A DNA stretch of 64,000 nucleotides from Rhodococcus sp. UNC23MFCrub1.1 (lineage in GTDB: Bacteria > Actinomycetota > Actinomycetes > Mycobacteriales > Mycobacteriaceae): NCBI RefSeq assembly GCF_000686025.1, contig NZ_JMLQ01000007.1:186001-250000 (forward strand). The letters are read 5' to 3'. The position numbers and the translations under genes were made by a program. Shown one piece after another: positions 16,788 through 24,958 of this stretch (positions are counted from its first letter, which is position 1; each line of letters starts with the position of its first letter). The notes beneath the pieces are model-generated. The model was not told the DNA's origin. It did not search any database and worked only from the letters and a program-made list of their open reading frames with translations.

Positions 16788-16965
16788 GCCTCCGGCCTTC
16801 CCGCTGAGAAACGGCCGGCCTCCGGCCTTCCCGCTGAGAAACGGCCGGCCTCCGGCCTTCCCGAGTCACGGCCGGCCTCCGGCCTTCCCGCTTGCCTTTC
16901 GTGTTCCCGTAGGCGTTGCATCTACCGCGGGAACACGAAACTCCCGCGGGAACACGAGTCACGGC
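16788..16965. repeat. Mosaic intergenic repeat, right copy with tandem units
   Basis: Two perfect 30-bp units (16788-16817 and 16818-16847; each starts GCCTCCGGCCTTCCCGC), one 27-bp variant (16848-16874) and a partial fourth unit (16875-16891). Then come GTTCCCGTAGGCGTTGCA and two inverted/direct CCGCGGGAACACG blocks ending near 16962. The first unit begins directly after the ASCH stop codon. CGGCCGGCCTCCGGCC stretches can form strong hairpins, so the array may double as a terminator. Confidence 0.7.
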
Positions 16966-16980
16966 CGTCTTTCCCGCAGG

Positions 16981-17877
16981 TCACCGCGGAGGAAAGCCAC
17001 CCGCACGCCCGAGGAACCCCGGCACGTCCTTGCCCAGCGCGGAGCCGAGCCAGGTCGCGGCGTCGACCAGCACGTCCATGCTCACTCCCGTCTCGACGCC
17101 GGAGCGGTCGAGCGCGTAGATCAGGTCCTCGGACGCGATGTTCCCGGTGGCGGCGGGCGCGAACGGGCACCCACCGAAGCCGCCGATGCTGGCGTCGAGG
17201 GCCTGCGCCCCCGTCTCCAGTGCGGTCAGCGCGTTGGCGTAACCGGTGTTGCGTGTGTTGTGGAAGTGCCAGCGCTGCGGGATGTTCGGAGCGTTACGGG
17301 TGGCGAGCTCCGCCAGGCGACGAACCTGCGCCGGCACTCCCACGCCGATGGTGTCGGCGAGGGCGATCTCGGCCGGTGCGCATTCGGCGATCCGCGCGAC
17401 GAGTTCCCCGACTCGCGCCGGATCCACCTCACCGCTGAACGGGCACCCGAACGATGCGGCGATGGTGACCGTGCCCGGCACGCCCGCAGTACGCGCATCC
17501 GTGATGATGTCGTGCGCCGCCGCCACCGCCTCGTCGACGGAGCACCCCTGGTTGCGCTTGCTGAACTCCTCCGTCGCGACGACCACGACGTTGACCTCGT
17601 CGACGCCGGACGCCAGAGCGCGGTCGAGTCCACGTCGATTGAGCACCAACCCGATGTACGAGACGGAGCCGTCACGCGGGACGCCTGCCATGACCTCCTC
17701 GGCGCCGGCCATCTGCGGCACCCGCTTCGGGTTCACGAAGCTCACCGCCTCGATGCGCGTGGCACCCGAGGCGACGCTGCGCGTGATCAGTTCGATCTTG
17801 TCGTCGACGGAGAGGACAGCGTCCTCGTTCTGCAGTCCGTCACGGGGACCCACCTCGACAAGTTGCACCGCAGTCAT
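16981..17877 (-). CDS. Hydroxymethylglutaryl-CoA lyase-like protein
   Basis: A 298-aa TIM-barrel lyase of the HMGL/DRE-metallolyase type. The N-terminal VEVGPRDGLQNE provides the Arg-Asp metal and catalytic residues, HFHNTRNTGYAN carries the His-x-His metal pair, and GGFGGCPFAPAATGN is the HMG-CoA lyase cysteine signature. The reaction would be cleavage of a 3-hydroxy-3-methylacyl-CoA to acetyl-CoA or pyruvate plus a second product. The ATG at 17877 was chosen over an in-frame start seven codons upstream. It is divergent from a GntR gene followed by a family III CoA-transferase; such transferases often supply the CoA thioester for a lyase of this type. Confidence 0.88.
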   Translation of the reverse strand: MTAVQLVEVGPRDGLQNEDAVLSVDDKIELITRSVASGATRIEAVSFVNPKRVPQMAGAEEVMAGVPRDGSVSYIGLVLNRRGLDRALASGVDEVNVVVVATEEFSKRNQGCSVDEAVAAAHDIITDARTAGVPGTVTIAASFGCPFSGEVDPARVGELVARIAECAPAEIALADTIGVGVPAQVRRLAELATRNAPNIPQRWHFHNTRNTGYANALTALETGAQALDASIGGFGGCPFAPAATGNIASEDLIYALDRSGVETGVSMDVLVDAATWLGSALGKDVPGFLGRAGGFPPR

Positions 17878-17902
17878 GGGCCCATCCTGCGCCGACACGC
17901 TG

Positions 17903-17986
17903 TTGTATGCAATAGCGGATCGGAAACGAGAATTTAACGGCGATTACCGGGACACGCCATCGTCATGGGCCTACATTGTGAACAAT
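17903..17986. promoter_or_regulatory. Paired GntR operator candidates
   Basis: Two similar dyads lie in the 137-bp divergent region: TTGTATGCAA at 17903-17912, close to the lyase start, and ATTGTGAACAAT at 17975-17986, 29 bp before the GntR start. Both have the TTGT-n2-rCAA shape described for FCD-type GntR regulators (ATTGTATACAAT-like sites). One site per divergent promoter suggests that the GntR protein controls both directions. Confidence 0.5.
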
Positions 17987-18014
17987 TCACCACCGACCAC
18001 AGGGAGTCGCATCC

Positions 18015-18680
18015 ATGGCGAGAGCCGTCGACCGCGTCTACGCGCACATCCGCGACAGCATCGTGTCCGGGACGTATGCGCCCGGTGCACGTCTCGGAGA
18101 GGTCGAGATCGCCGAACTCACCGAGACCAGCCGGACACCGGTGCGTGAGGCGCTGCGACAGCTCGAGATGGAGGGACTCGTCGAGGTTCTGCCGCATCGC
18201 GGGGCTCGGGTGTACCAGTGGACGGCGGACGACCTCGAGGAGATCTACGACCTGAGGATGACGCTCGAGGCCATGGCCGCGGCACGGGCGGCCTCACGTA
18301 TCGGCGAGAAGGACATCGACCGACTCGCCGAGCTGTGCGACCTCATGGAAACCGCGGCCGGGGAGGGAGCAGATCAACGCCTGGACCTGATGGCGCAGCT
18401 CAACGACGAGTTCCACGCCATCGTGCGCACTGCCGCGGCCAGCACCCGCCTCATCTCGATGCTCGGAGCGGTGATCCAGCTGCCGTTGGTGATGCGCACC
18501 TTCCATCGCTATGCCCCCGTCGATCTCGCACGCAGTCACGCCCACCATCGCGACCTGGTCGCGGCTCTGCGCGCCGGCGACGAGACGTGGGCGGACTCGG
18601 TGATGCGCGCCCACGTCCGCGCCGCCAAACATGTTCTGCTCCAAGCCCTCACGACCGACGAGACGAAGGAGTCCTCATGA
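18015..18680 (+). CDS. GntR-family regulator (FadR/FCD subfamily)
   Basis: A 221-aa regulator. The winged helix at residues about 5-70 has LGEVEIAELTETSRTPVREALRQLEMEGLVE; the C-terminal all-helical FCD domain (about 80-210) contains the metal-ligand-like histidines of NDEFHAIV and SHAHHRDLV. FCD regulators usually respond to organic acids. The stop overlaps the ATG of the CoA-transferase (ATGA), so regulator and pathway genes are one operon. Confidence 0.9.
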   Translation: MARAVDRVYAHIRDSIVSGTYAPGARLGEVEIAELTETSRTPVREALRQLEMEGLVEVLPHRGARVYQWTADDLEEIYDLRMTLEAMAAARAASRIGEKDIDRLAELCDLMETAAGEGADQRLDLMAQLNDEFHAIVRTAAASTRLISMLGAVIQLPLVMRTFHRYAPVDLARSHAHHRDLVAALRAGDETWADSVMRAHVRAAKHVLLQALTTDETKESS

Positions 18681-19882
18681 GCGAGGCCCCCACCGGCCCA
18701 CTGTCCGATCTGCGTGTCGTGGAGATGGGTCAGCTTCTCGCCGGCCCCTTCTGCGGACAGTTGCTGGCCGACTTCGGCGCCGAGGTGATCAAACTCGAGC
18801 CGCCCGGCACCGGCGATCCGATGCGCCAGTGGGGTCGGGAGAAGCCGCACGGCAAGTCCCTGTGGTGGCCCGTCGTCGCGCGCGGCAAGAAGTCCGTGAC
18901 CTGCAACCTGCGCAGCGCCGAGGGTCAGGACCTCGCCCGCCGGATCATCGCGGACGCCGACATCGTGGTGGAGAACTTCCGCCCCGGCACGATGGAGCGT
19001 TGGGGCCTCGGGTTCGACGCACTGCGGGAGATCAATCCGCGCCTCATCATGGCCAGGGTCACCGGGTACGGCCAGAACGGCCCCTACGCACCGCGGGCGG
19101 GCTTCGGGTCCATCGGCGAGGCCATGGGCGGAATCCGCTACGTCACCGGCAATCCCGAGATGCCGCCCTCTCGTACCGGTATCTCCCTCGGTGATTCACT
19201 GGCAGCCGTGTTCGCCACGATCGGCGTCCTCACCGCGCTGCATCACCGGGAGAACACCGGACGGGGGCAGCTCGTCGACTCGGCCATCTACGAAGCGGTG
19301 CTCGCCATGATGGAATCCCTGCTGCCCGAGTGGGAGATCGGCGGGTATCAGCGTGAGCGGACCGGCTCCGTGCTGCCGAACATCGCGCCCAGCAACGTCT
19401 ATCCCACCCTGGGCGGCGAGATGATCCTCGTCGCGGCCAACCAGGACTCGGTGTTCGGCCGACTGGTCACCGCGATGGACCGGACCGACCTGATCGAGGA
19501 CGCCCGCTACCGCGACCACGAGGCGCGCGGGAAGAACATGACCGAGCTCGACGACATCGTCGGGGCCTGGACGTCCGCCCTCGACACCGACACCGTGCTC
19601 GACCTCCTGCACGAGGCGGGCGTTCCCGCCGGTCGCATCTACACGGCGCGGGACATGTTCGACGATCCACACTTCGCCGCGCGCGAGGCCATCGTGCGCC
19701 TGGCGCACCCGGACTTCGGCGAGATCCCCATGGCGAACGTCGCACCGAAGCTCAGCGACAGTCCCGGCTCGGTGCGGCACGCCGGACCCGAACTGGGAGA
19801 ACACAACTCCGACATCTACGGACGACTCCTCGGAGTCACGGATTCCGACCGGGCGGCGCTCGCGGAGCGCGGCATCATCTGA
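18677..19882 (+). CDS. CaiB/BaiF family III CoA-transferase
   Basis: A 401-aa enzyme. The N-terminal LRVVEMGQLLAGPFCGQLLADFGAEVIKLEPP and the NLRSAEG motif are diagnostic of family III CoA-transferases; the catalytic aspartate is expected in GISLGDSLAAVFATIG. It would move CoA from a donor such as succinyl-CoA to a carboxylic acid formed in the pathway. It is the first structural gene of the operon with HyuA, HyuB and an isochorismatase-like hydrolase, and it is divergent from the HMG-CoA-lyase-like gene. Together these suggest ring opening, CoA activation, then lyase cleavage. Confidence 0.9.
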   Translation: MSEAPTGPLSDLRVVEMGQLLAGPFCGQLLADFGAEVIKLEPPGTGDPMRQWGREKPHGKSLWWPVVARGKKSVTCNLRSAEGQDLARRIIADADIVVENFRPGTMERWGLGFDALREINPRLIMARVTGYGQNGPYAPRAGFGSIGEAMGGIRYVTGNPEMPPSRTGISLGDSLAAVFATIGVLTALHHRENTGRGQLVDSAIYEAVLAMMESLLPEWEIGGYQRERTGSVLPNIAPSNVYPTLGGEMILVAANQDSVFGRLVTAMDRTDLIEDARYRDHEARGKNMTELDDIVGAWTSALDTDTVLDLLHEAGVPAGRIYTARDMFDDPHFAAREAIVRLAHPDFGEIPMANVAPKLSDSPGSVRHAGPELGEHNSDIYGRLLGVTDSDRAALAERGII

Positions 19883-19920
19883 CCTTCGCTCCTCTCACCC
19901 TCACAGCACGGGAGAACACC

Positions 19921-21975
19921 ATGCGTTATCGACTCGGCGTCGACGTCGGCGGCACCTTCACCGACGTCTTGCTTCTCGAGGAGACGACCGGCACCACCTT
20001 CAGAGCCAAGACACCGTCCACCCCGGCGGACCAGTCTGTCGGTGTGCTCAACGGCATCGCGAAGGTCTGCGCGGAGGCCGAGATCGAGCCGTCGGAGATC
20101 GGGCAGGTTCTGCACGGCACCACGGTCGCGACCAACGCCATCCTGCAGGGACGTGGTGCGCGCGTCGGGCTCGTCACCACGGACGGGTTCCGCCAGGTGC
20201 TGCAGATCGCGCGCTCCTTCGTCCCGGGCGGGCTCGCGGGGTGGATCATCTGGCCCAAGCCGGAACCGCTCGCGGCGCTCGAGAACACCGTCGAGGTGGT
20301 CGGGCGACTGGCTGCCGACGGGTCGGAGATCACTCCTCTCGACGAGGAGCAGGCCCGCGCGCAACTGCGTCGACTGGCCGGTGCCGGCATCGAGGCGCTG
20401 ACCATCTCGTTGATCAACTCGTATGCGAACGACTCGCACGAGAAGCAGGTCGCGGCCTGGGCGGAGAGCGAACTGCCCGGCATTCCGGTCTCCATCTCGA
20501 GCCAGGTTCTTCCCGAGATGCGCGAATACGAACGCACTCTGACGACGGTGGCCAACAGCTACGTGCAGCCGGAGGTCTCTCGCTACGTGCGGAACCTCGA
20601 CCGGTCGCTGCAGGAGAAGGGCATCACAGCGCCGCTGTCGATCCTGCGCAGTGACGGTGGCCTGGTGCAGTCGGCCAAGGCGGCCGAGTCACCGGTGTCC
20701 CTGCTGCTGTCGGGCCCGGCGGGAGGCGTCACCGGCGCGGTGTGGTTCGCCGAGCAGGCCGGCTACTCCGACTTCCTGACCTTCGACATGGGCGGCACGT
20801 CGACGGACGTCGCACTGGTCCTCGGCGGTGAGCCGCGGATCGGTCGTGAGACCAAGGTCGGCGACCTCGCTGTGCGCGCCACCAGTGTGGACGTCCGGAC
20901 GGTCGGTGCCGGCGGCGGGTCGATCGCCCATGTCCCCGAGCTCACGAAGGCGCTGCGGGTGGGTCCGCAGTCCGCGGGAGCCGACCCCGGGCCCGCGGCC
21001 TACGGCAACGGCGGCACGGAGCCGACGGTGACCGACGCCAACGTCGTGCTGGGGTACCTGCCTGCCACCCTCGCGGGCGGTGAGGTGAGCCTCGACGTCG
21101 ACGCGAGCAGGACGGCAGTGGCGACCATCGCCGACGCCATCGGGCTCGGCAGTCCCGAGGAAGCGGCGTCGGGCATCGTCGACATCGTCAATGAGAACAT
21201 GTTCGGCGCACTCCGACTGGTGAGCGTGCAGCAAGGCTACGACCCCCGCGACTTCGCACTGGTGTCGTTCGGTGGCGCAGGTCCGCTGCACGCCAACGCA
21301 CTCGGGCGTCTCACCGGCGCGTGGCCCGTCATCGTCCCGCCGTCGCCCGGCGTCCTCTGCGCCTACGGAGACGCCACCACCTGCGTCCGCGACGAGAGCG
21401 CTCGCACGATGATCCGTGCGTTCTCCGACACCGACGACGCCGAGCTGCGCACCGCCCTGGCGGAACTCGCGACGTCCGCGGCCGCACGACTGTCGGCCGA
21501 GGGCGTGCCCGCGGATCAGCAGACGGCGAAGTACCAGGTGGATCTCCGGTACCAGGGCCAGGGCTTCGAGATCCCCGTGGACCTCGACGCGAGCGCACTC
21601 GAGTCCGGCGATCTGCTGTCCACTCTGGGAACGGCATTCGACACCGAGCACGAGCGTCTCTTCTCCTTCCTGCTGAAGAACGAACGTGAGGTCATCAACC
21701 TGCGCGTCACGGTCAGCGGGCCGCGACCGGACGTGGCGTTCCAGCCGCTCGAGGAGGGCGGTGCGGATCCGTCGGCCGCACTGGTGTCCACGAACGACGT
21801 GTGGATGGACGGCGAGTACGCGAAGGCCGGCATCTACGACCGGGCGAAGTTGCTGGCAGGCAACGTCGTCGAGGGACCCGCCGTGATCACCGAGATGGAC
21901 TCGACCACGTTGGTCCTCTCCGGTCACGCCGCGACGGTCCACTCCAGCGCCAGCCTTCTCATCGCTCCCCGCTGA
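19921..21975 (+). CDS. Hydantoinase/oxoprolinase subunit A (HyuA-like)
   Basis: A 684-aa ASKHA-fold ATPase subunit. The N-terminal YRLGVDVGGTFTDVLLLEE is the phosphate-binding loop of the hydantoinase_A/oxoprolinase family, VLHGTTVATNAILQGRGARVGL is the hydant_A N-terminal signature, and LTFDMGGTSTDVALV near residue 290 is the second phosphate loop. These enzymes use ATP to open cyclic amides (N-methylhydantoin, 5-oxoproline, caprolactam) or to carboxylate ketones (acetone and acetophenone carboxylases). The next gene encodes the partner B subunit. The length is normal for the family. Confidence 0.92.
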   Translation: MRYRLGVDVGGTFTDVLLLEETTGTTFRAKTPSTPADQSVGVLNGIAKVCAEAEIEPSEIGQVLHGTTVATNAILQGRGARVGLVTTDGFRQVLQIARSFVPGGLAGWIIWPKPEPLAALENTVEVVGRLAADGSEITPLDEEQARAQLRRLAGAGIEALTISLINSYANDSHEKQVAAWAESELPGIPVSISSQVLPEMREYERTLTTVANSYVQPEVSRYVRNLDRSLQEKGITAPLSILRSDGGLVQSAKAAESPVSLLLSGPAGGVTGAVWFAEQAGYSDFLTFDMGGTSTDVALVLGGEPRIGRETKVGDLAVRATSVDVRTVGAGGGSIAHVPELTKALRVGPQSAGADPGPAAYGNGGTEPTVTDANVVLGYLPATLAGGEVSLDVDASRTAVATIADAIGLGSPEEAASGIVDIVNENMFGALRLVSVQQGYDPRDFALVSFGGAGPLHANALGRLTGAWPVIVPPSPGVLCAYGDATTCVRDESARTMIRAFSDTDDAELRTALAELATSAAARLSAEGVPADQQTAKYQVDLRYQGQGFEIPVDLDASALESGDLLSTLGTAFDTEHERLFSFLLKNEREVINLRVTVSGPRPDVAFQPLEEGGADPSAALVSTNDVWMDGEYAKAGIYDRAKLLAGNVVEGPAVITEMDSTTLVLSGHAATVHSSASLLIAPR

Positions 21976-22010
21976 TCCCCTCTCGCCCGGAACTCATCTC
22001 AGGAGACCTG

Positions 22011-23900
22011 ATGGCCACGATCATCGAGACCTCGACCACGCCCTTCACCACGGTTCCCGTGGATCCGATCACGCTCGACATCATCGAGAACGCGCTCCGT
22101 AACGCGCGATACGAGATGGACGAGGTGCTCTTCCGTACCGCACTCTCACCCGGTATCCGCGAGCAGCACGACGAGTTCCCGCTCATCGCCGATCCGAGCG
22201 GGAAGATGGTCGTCGGGCAGTTCGGTCTGTCCGTGCCCGACTTCCTCGACAATTTCAACGGGACCGTCGGTGAGGGCGACATTCTCCTCACCTCCGATCC
22301 GTACGCGTGCGGTGCCGCCATCAGCCACGCCAACGACTGGCTCATCGTGCTGCCGATCTTCCACAGCGGCCGCGTCGTCGGATGGTCGTCGATGTTCGGC
22401 CACATGTCCGACGTCGGCGGAAAGACCCCGTCGTCGATGCCCACCGACGCGCACACCATCTTCGAGGAGGGCGTCATCATCCCGCCCTTCAAGCTGTACA
22501 GCGAGGGGCAGCTCAACGAGACCGCGCTCGACATCATCCTCAACCAGGTCCGCAAGCCCGACTGGAACAGAGCCGATCTCAACGGGCTCGTCGCCGCGTG
22601 TTCGACGGCGTCCCGGCGCATCGTCGAGTTGTGCGACAGATTCGGTGTCGACGTCTACCTGTCCGCCCTCGACGCACTGCTGGACCGCAACTACCAGGCG
22701 ATGAAGGTGCTGCTCGCGATGCTCTTCGTCGACGGTGAGACCATCGAGTTCAACGACTTCATCTGCGACGACGGATGTGGTTACGGACCTTACGAACTCG
22801 CGATCACACTGACCCGGCACGGCGAGAAGATCCACCTCGACTTCAGCAAGGCGGCGCCGCAGGCGGTCGGTCCGATCAACTACTTCATCAACGAGAACCT
22901 CGTCCGGATGTTCTTCGGGATCTACGTCATCACCGTGGCGGATCCGCAGATCCTCTGGAACGACGGCTTCTATCCGCTGATCGACGTCACCATTCCCGAG
23001 GACTCGTTCTGGAAACCGCGCTATCCCGCGGCGCTCAACGGCCGCAACCACGGCATCGGGCGGGTGTTCGACCTCTTCGGTGGGCTCCTGGGCAAGAACA
23101 ATCCGGACATCCTCAATGCCGCCGGGTTCTCGTCGTCACCCCACTTCATGTACTCGGGCCACTACGACGGCGGACCGCGGGACGGTGAGTGGTTCCAGCT
23201 GTACTCCATCGGTTTCGGCGGCATCCCCGGCCGACCGATGGGTGACGGTCCGGACGGACACTCGCTGTGGCCGTCGTTCGTCAACATCCCTTGCGAGTAC
23301 CTGGAGTCGTACTACCCGCTGCGCATCGAGCGGTGGGAGACGGTCACCGACACGGGCGGCGCCGGTCTGCATCGCGGCGGCAACGGCGTGGACGTGGCCT
23401 ACTACTTCGAGGAGCCGGGCACCATCGCGATCCACGACGATCGCTGGCTCACCTATCCGTGGGGTGTGAACGGCGGCAAACCCGGTGCACGCGGACGTAA
23501 GTGGCTGATCCGCGCGTCGGGTGAGACCGAGATCCTCCCCAGCAAGATTCACGACGTCGAGGTGTCGCGGGGCGATGTGCTGCACTTCGTGACGTGGGGT
23601 GGCGGCGGCTGGGGCGACCCGCTGACGCGCGATCCCGAGCTGGTGGCGCTCGAGGTGCGTCGCGGCCTCGTCAGCGCCGACGGCGCTCTGACCGGCTACG
23701 GCGTCGTCTGCGACGCGGACGGTGTCATCGATGCCGACGCATCCGCGGGCCGACGCGAGAGCATGGCAGCCGAGCGGGGCGAGATCGAGGTGTTCGACAA
23801 GGGTCCGTCCCTCGAAGTCATCCTCGAACGGTGCGAGGAGGAGACCGGTCTGCCGGCGCCACGTCCGCCCGTCAACGTACGGAAGGCGGTGCGCGCGTGA
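22011..23900 (+). CDS. Hydantoinase/oxoprolinase subunit B (HyuB-like)
   Basis: A 629-aa subunit. DPITLDIIENALRNARYEMDEVLFRTALSP near the N-terminus, a HMSDVGG motif near residue 140 and a late WGGGGWGDPLTRDPELV segment are typical of hydantoinase_B proteins, which carry the substrate site of the complex with the ATPase subunit A. The ATG at 22011 is preceded by AGGAGA. It overlaps the next gene by GTGA. The C-terminal about 50 residues (CEEETGLPAPRPPV) resemble a small accessory tail. The substrate (hydantoin, lactam, imide or ketone) is undetermined. Confidence 0.91.
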   Translation: MATIIETSTTPFTTVPVDPITLDIIENALRNARYEMDEVLFRTALSPGIREQHDEFPLIADPSGKMVVGQFGLSVPDFLDNFNGTVGEGDILLTSDPYACGAAISHANDWLIVLPIFHSGRVVGWSSMFGHMSDVGGKTPSSMPTDAHTIFEEGVIIPPFKLYSEGQLNETALDIILNQVRKPDWNRADLNGLVAACSTASRRIVELCDRFGVDVYLSALDALLDRNYQAMKVLLAMLFVDGETIEFNDFICDDGCGYGPYELAITLTRHGEKIHLDFSKAAPQAVGPINYFINENLVRMFFGIYVITVADPQILWNDGFYPLIDVTIPEDSFWKPRYPAALNGRNHGIGRVFDLFGGLLGKNNPDILNAAGFSSSPHFMYSGHYDGGPRDGEWFQLYSIGFGGIPGRPMGDGPDGHSLWPSFVNIPCEYLESYYPLRIERWETVTDTGGAGLHRGGNGVDVAYYFEEPGTIAIHDDRWLTYPWGVNGGKPGARGRKWLIRASGETEILPSKIHDVEVSRGDVLHFVTWGGGGWGDPLTRDPELVALEVRRGLVSADGALTGYGVVCDADGVIDADASAGRRESMAAERGEIEVFDKGPSLEVILERCEEETGLPAPRPPVNVRKAVRA

Positions 23901-24523
23901 CGGACACGCTCGGGTCGTATCGCGAGTCGGGTTTCGCCGGCGATCTCGGACCGGGGCGCAGCGCGGCGGTACTGGTGGTCGACGTGGTGCAGGCGTACCT
24001 CGTCGACGGGTCGCCCCTGCGCGCTCCCGTGGAGGACGCCGTCGCCGCTGCCGCGACTCTCGTCGCGGCAGCCCGCGACGCCGGGGTACCGGTCGTCTTC
24101 ACTCGCGTGAGCTATCAGGCCGGCGGCGCCGACGGCGGGCTGTTCATGCGGAAGATCCCGGCGCTGAGCGTGTTCGAGGAGGGCTCGGATCTCGGCGACT
24201 TCCCGTCGGCCCCGCGGCCCGCAGCGGGCGAGACCGTCGTGACGAAGCAGTACGCGAGTGCCTTCTTCGGCACGTCGCTCGCCGCGACCCTCACCGCACG
24301 CGGTGTCGACACCCTCTACATCTGCGGCCTGACCACCAGTGGCTGCATCCGCGCCAGCGCCACCGACGCTCTGCAACACGGATTCCGGCCACTCGTGGTC
24401 GCGGACGCATGTGGTGATCGGGAGGCGGGGATGCACGAGTCGAACCTGCTCGACCTGCGTGCGAAGTACGCGGACGTTCTCACCCTCGACGAGGCGGTGG
24501 GGCACTGGGGACGGTCCGGGTGA
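23897..24523 (+). CDS. Isochorismatase-family amidohydrolase (N-carbamoylsarcosine amidase-like)
   Basis: A 208-aa hydrolase. The catalytic triad of the cysteine-hydrolase family is visible: Asp in VLVVDVVQAYL, Lys in TVVTKQYASAFF, and the nucleophile Cys in CGLTTSGCIRASATDA preceded by a cis-peptide-type turn. The closest-looking group is N-carbamoylsarcosine amidohydrolase and maleamate amidase. Its GTG overlaps the HyuB stop, so it probably hydrolyses the product of the HyuAB reaction (a carbamoyl amino acid or half-amide), releasing ammonia. Confidence 0.87.
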   Translation: MTDTLGSYRESGFAGDLGPGRSAAVLVVDVVQAYLVDGSPLRAPVEDAVAAAATLVAAARDAGVPVVFTRVSYQAGGADGGLFMRKIPALSVFEEGSDLGDFPSAPRPAAGETVVTKQYASAFFGTSLAATLTARGVDTLYICGLTTSGCIRASATDALQHGFRPLVVADACGDREAGMHESNLLDLRAKYADVLTLDEAVGHWGRSG

Positions 24524-24528
24524 CTGCG

Positions 24529-24954
24529 TCACATCCACGGCACTCGTCGTTGCCACCACGGCATCGATCGCGGTCGCTCCGATTCGACTGTCGCCGAGCG
24601 TAAGCGAGTATCGAGGGTGTCGACGGCGACCGCGAGGCGATGAGCGCGCCGCCCGCCGTTGTGCAGCAGCCCGGCGAGACGCGCCCGGGCATCGGTCGGA
24701 AGGTCACCGTCACACATCGGACACCCCGTGGGGCCGGTCCATTCCCACGCACGTGACACGGGGTGGGCGCCACCGCGAGCGACGCGCCGTTCCGTGCGCT
24801 CGACGTGGTCACGCCACTCGTCGAGGTACCGGAGCGCCGCGCCATCGCGCCGCGGTCGAGAGGGACGGTGCCGGCGAATTCCCTCGTCGGCGGTACGTGA
24901 TGCCATGTCGATCCCGATGCAGTAGGGGAACCGTGCGACGACGCGCACGGGCAT
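24529..24954 (-). CDS. Hypothetical protein with CxxC motif
   Basis: A 141-aa basic, Arg-rich soluble protein. No family is recognised. A GCPMCDGDL segment in the middle (residues about 81-89) could bind zinc or be redox-active. There are no membrane segments. It starts 4 nt after the stop of the AGE epimerase gene on the same strand, so it is probably the second gene of that operon. Its stop is 5 bp from the convergent isochorismatase gene. Confidence 0.6.
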   Translation of the reverse strand: MPVRVVARFPYCIGIDMASRTADEGIRRHRPSRPRRDGAALRYLDEWRDHVERTERRVARGGAHPVSRAWEWTGPTGCPMCDGDLPTDARARLAGLLHNGGRRAHRLAVAVDTLDTRLRSATVESERPRSMPWWQRRVPWM

Positions 24955-24958
24955 CGGG

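Noticed and set aside
16788..16891. CRISPR array
   Set aside because: The 30-bp units are directly adjacent without unique spacers, so they are tandem repeats rather than repeat-spacer units.
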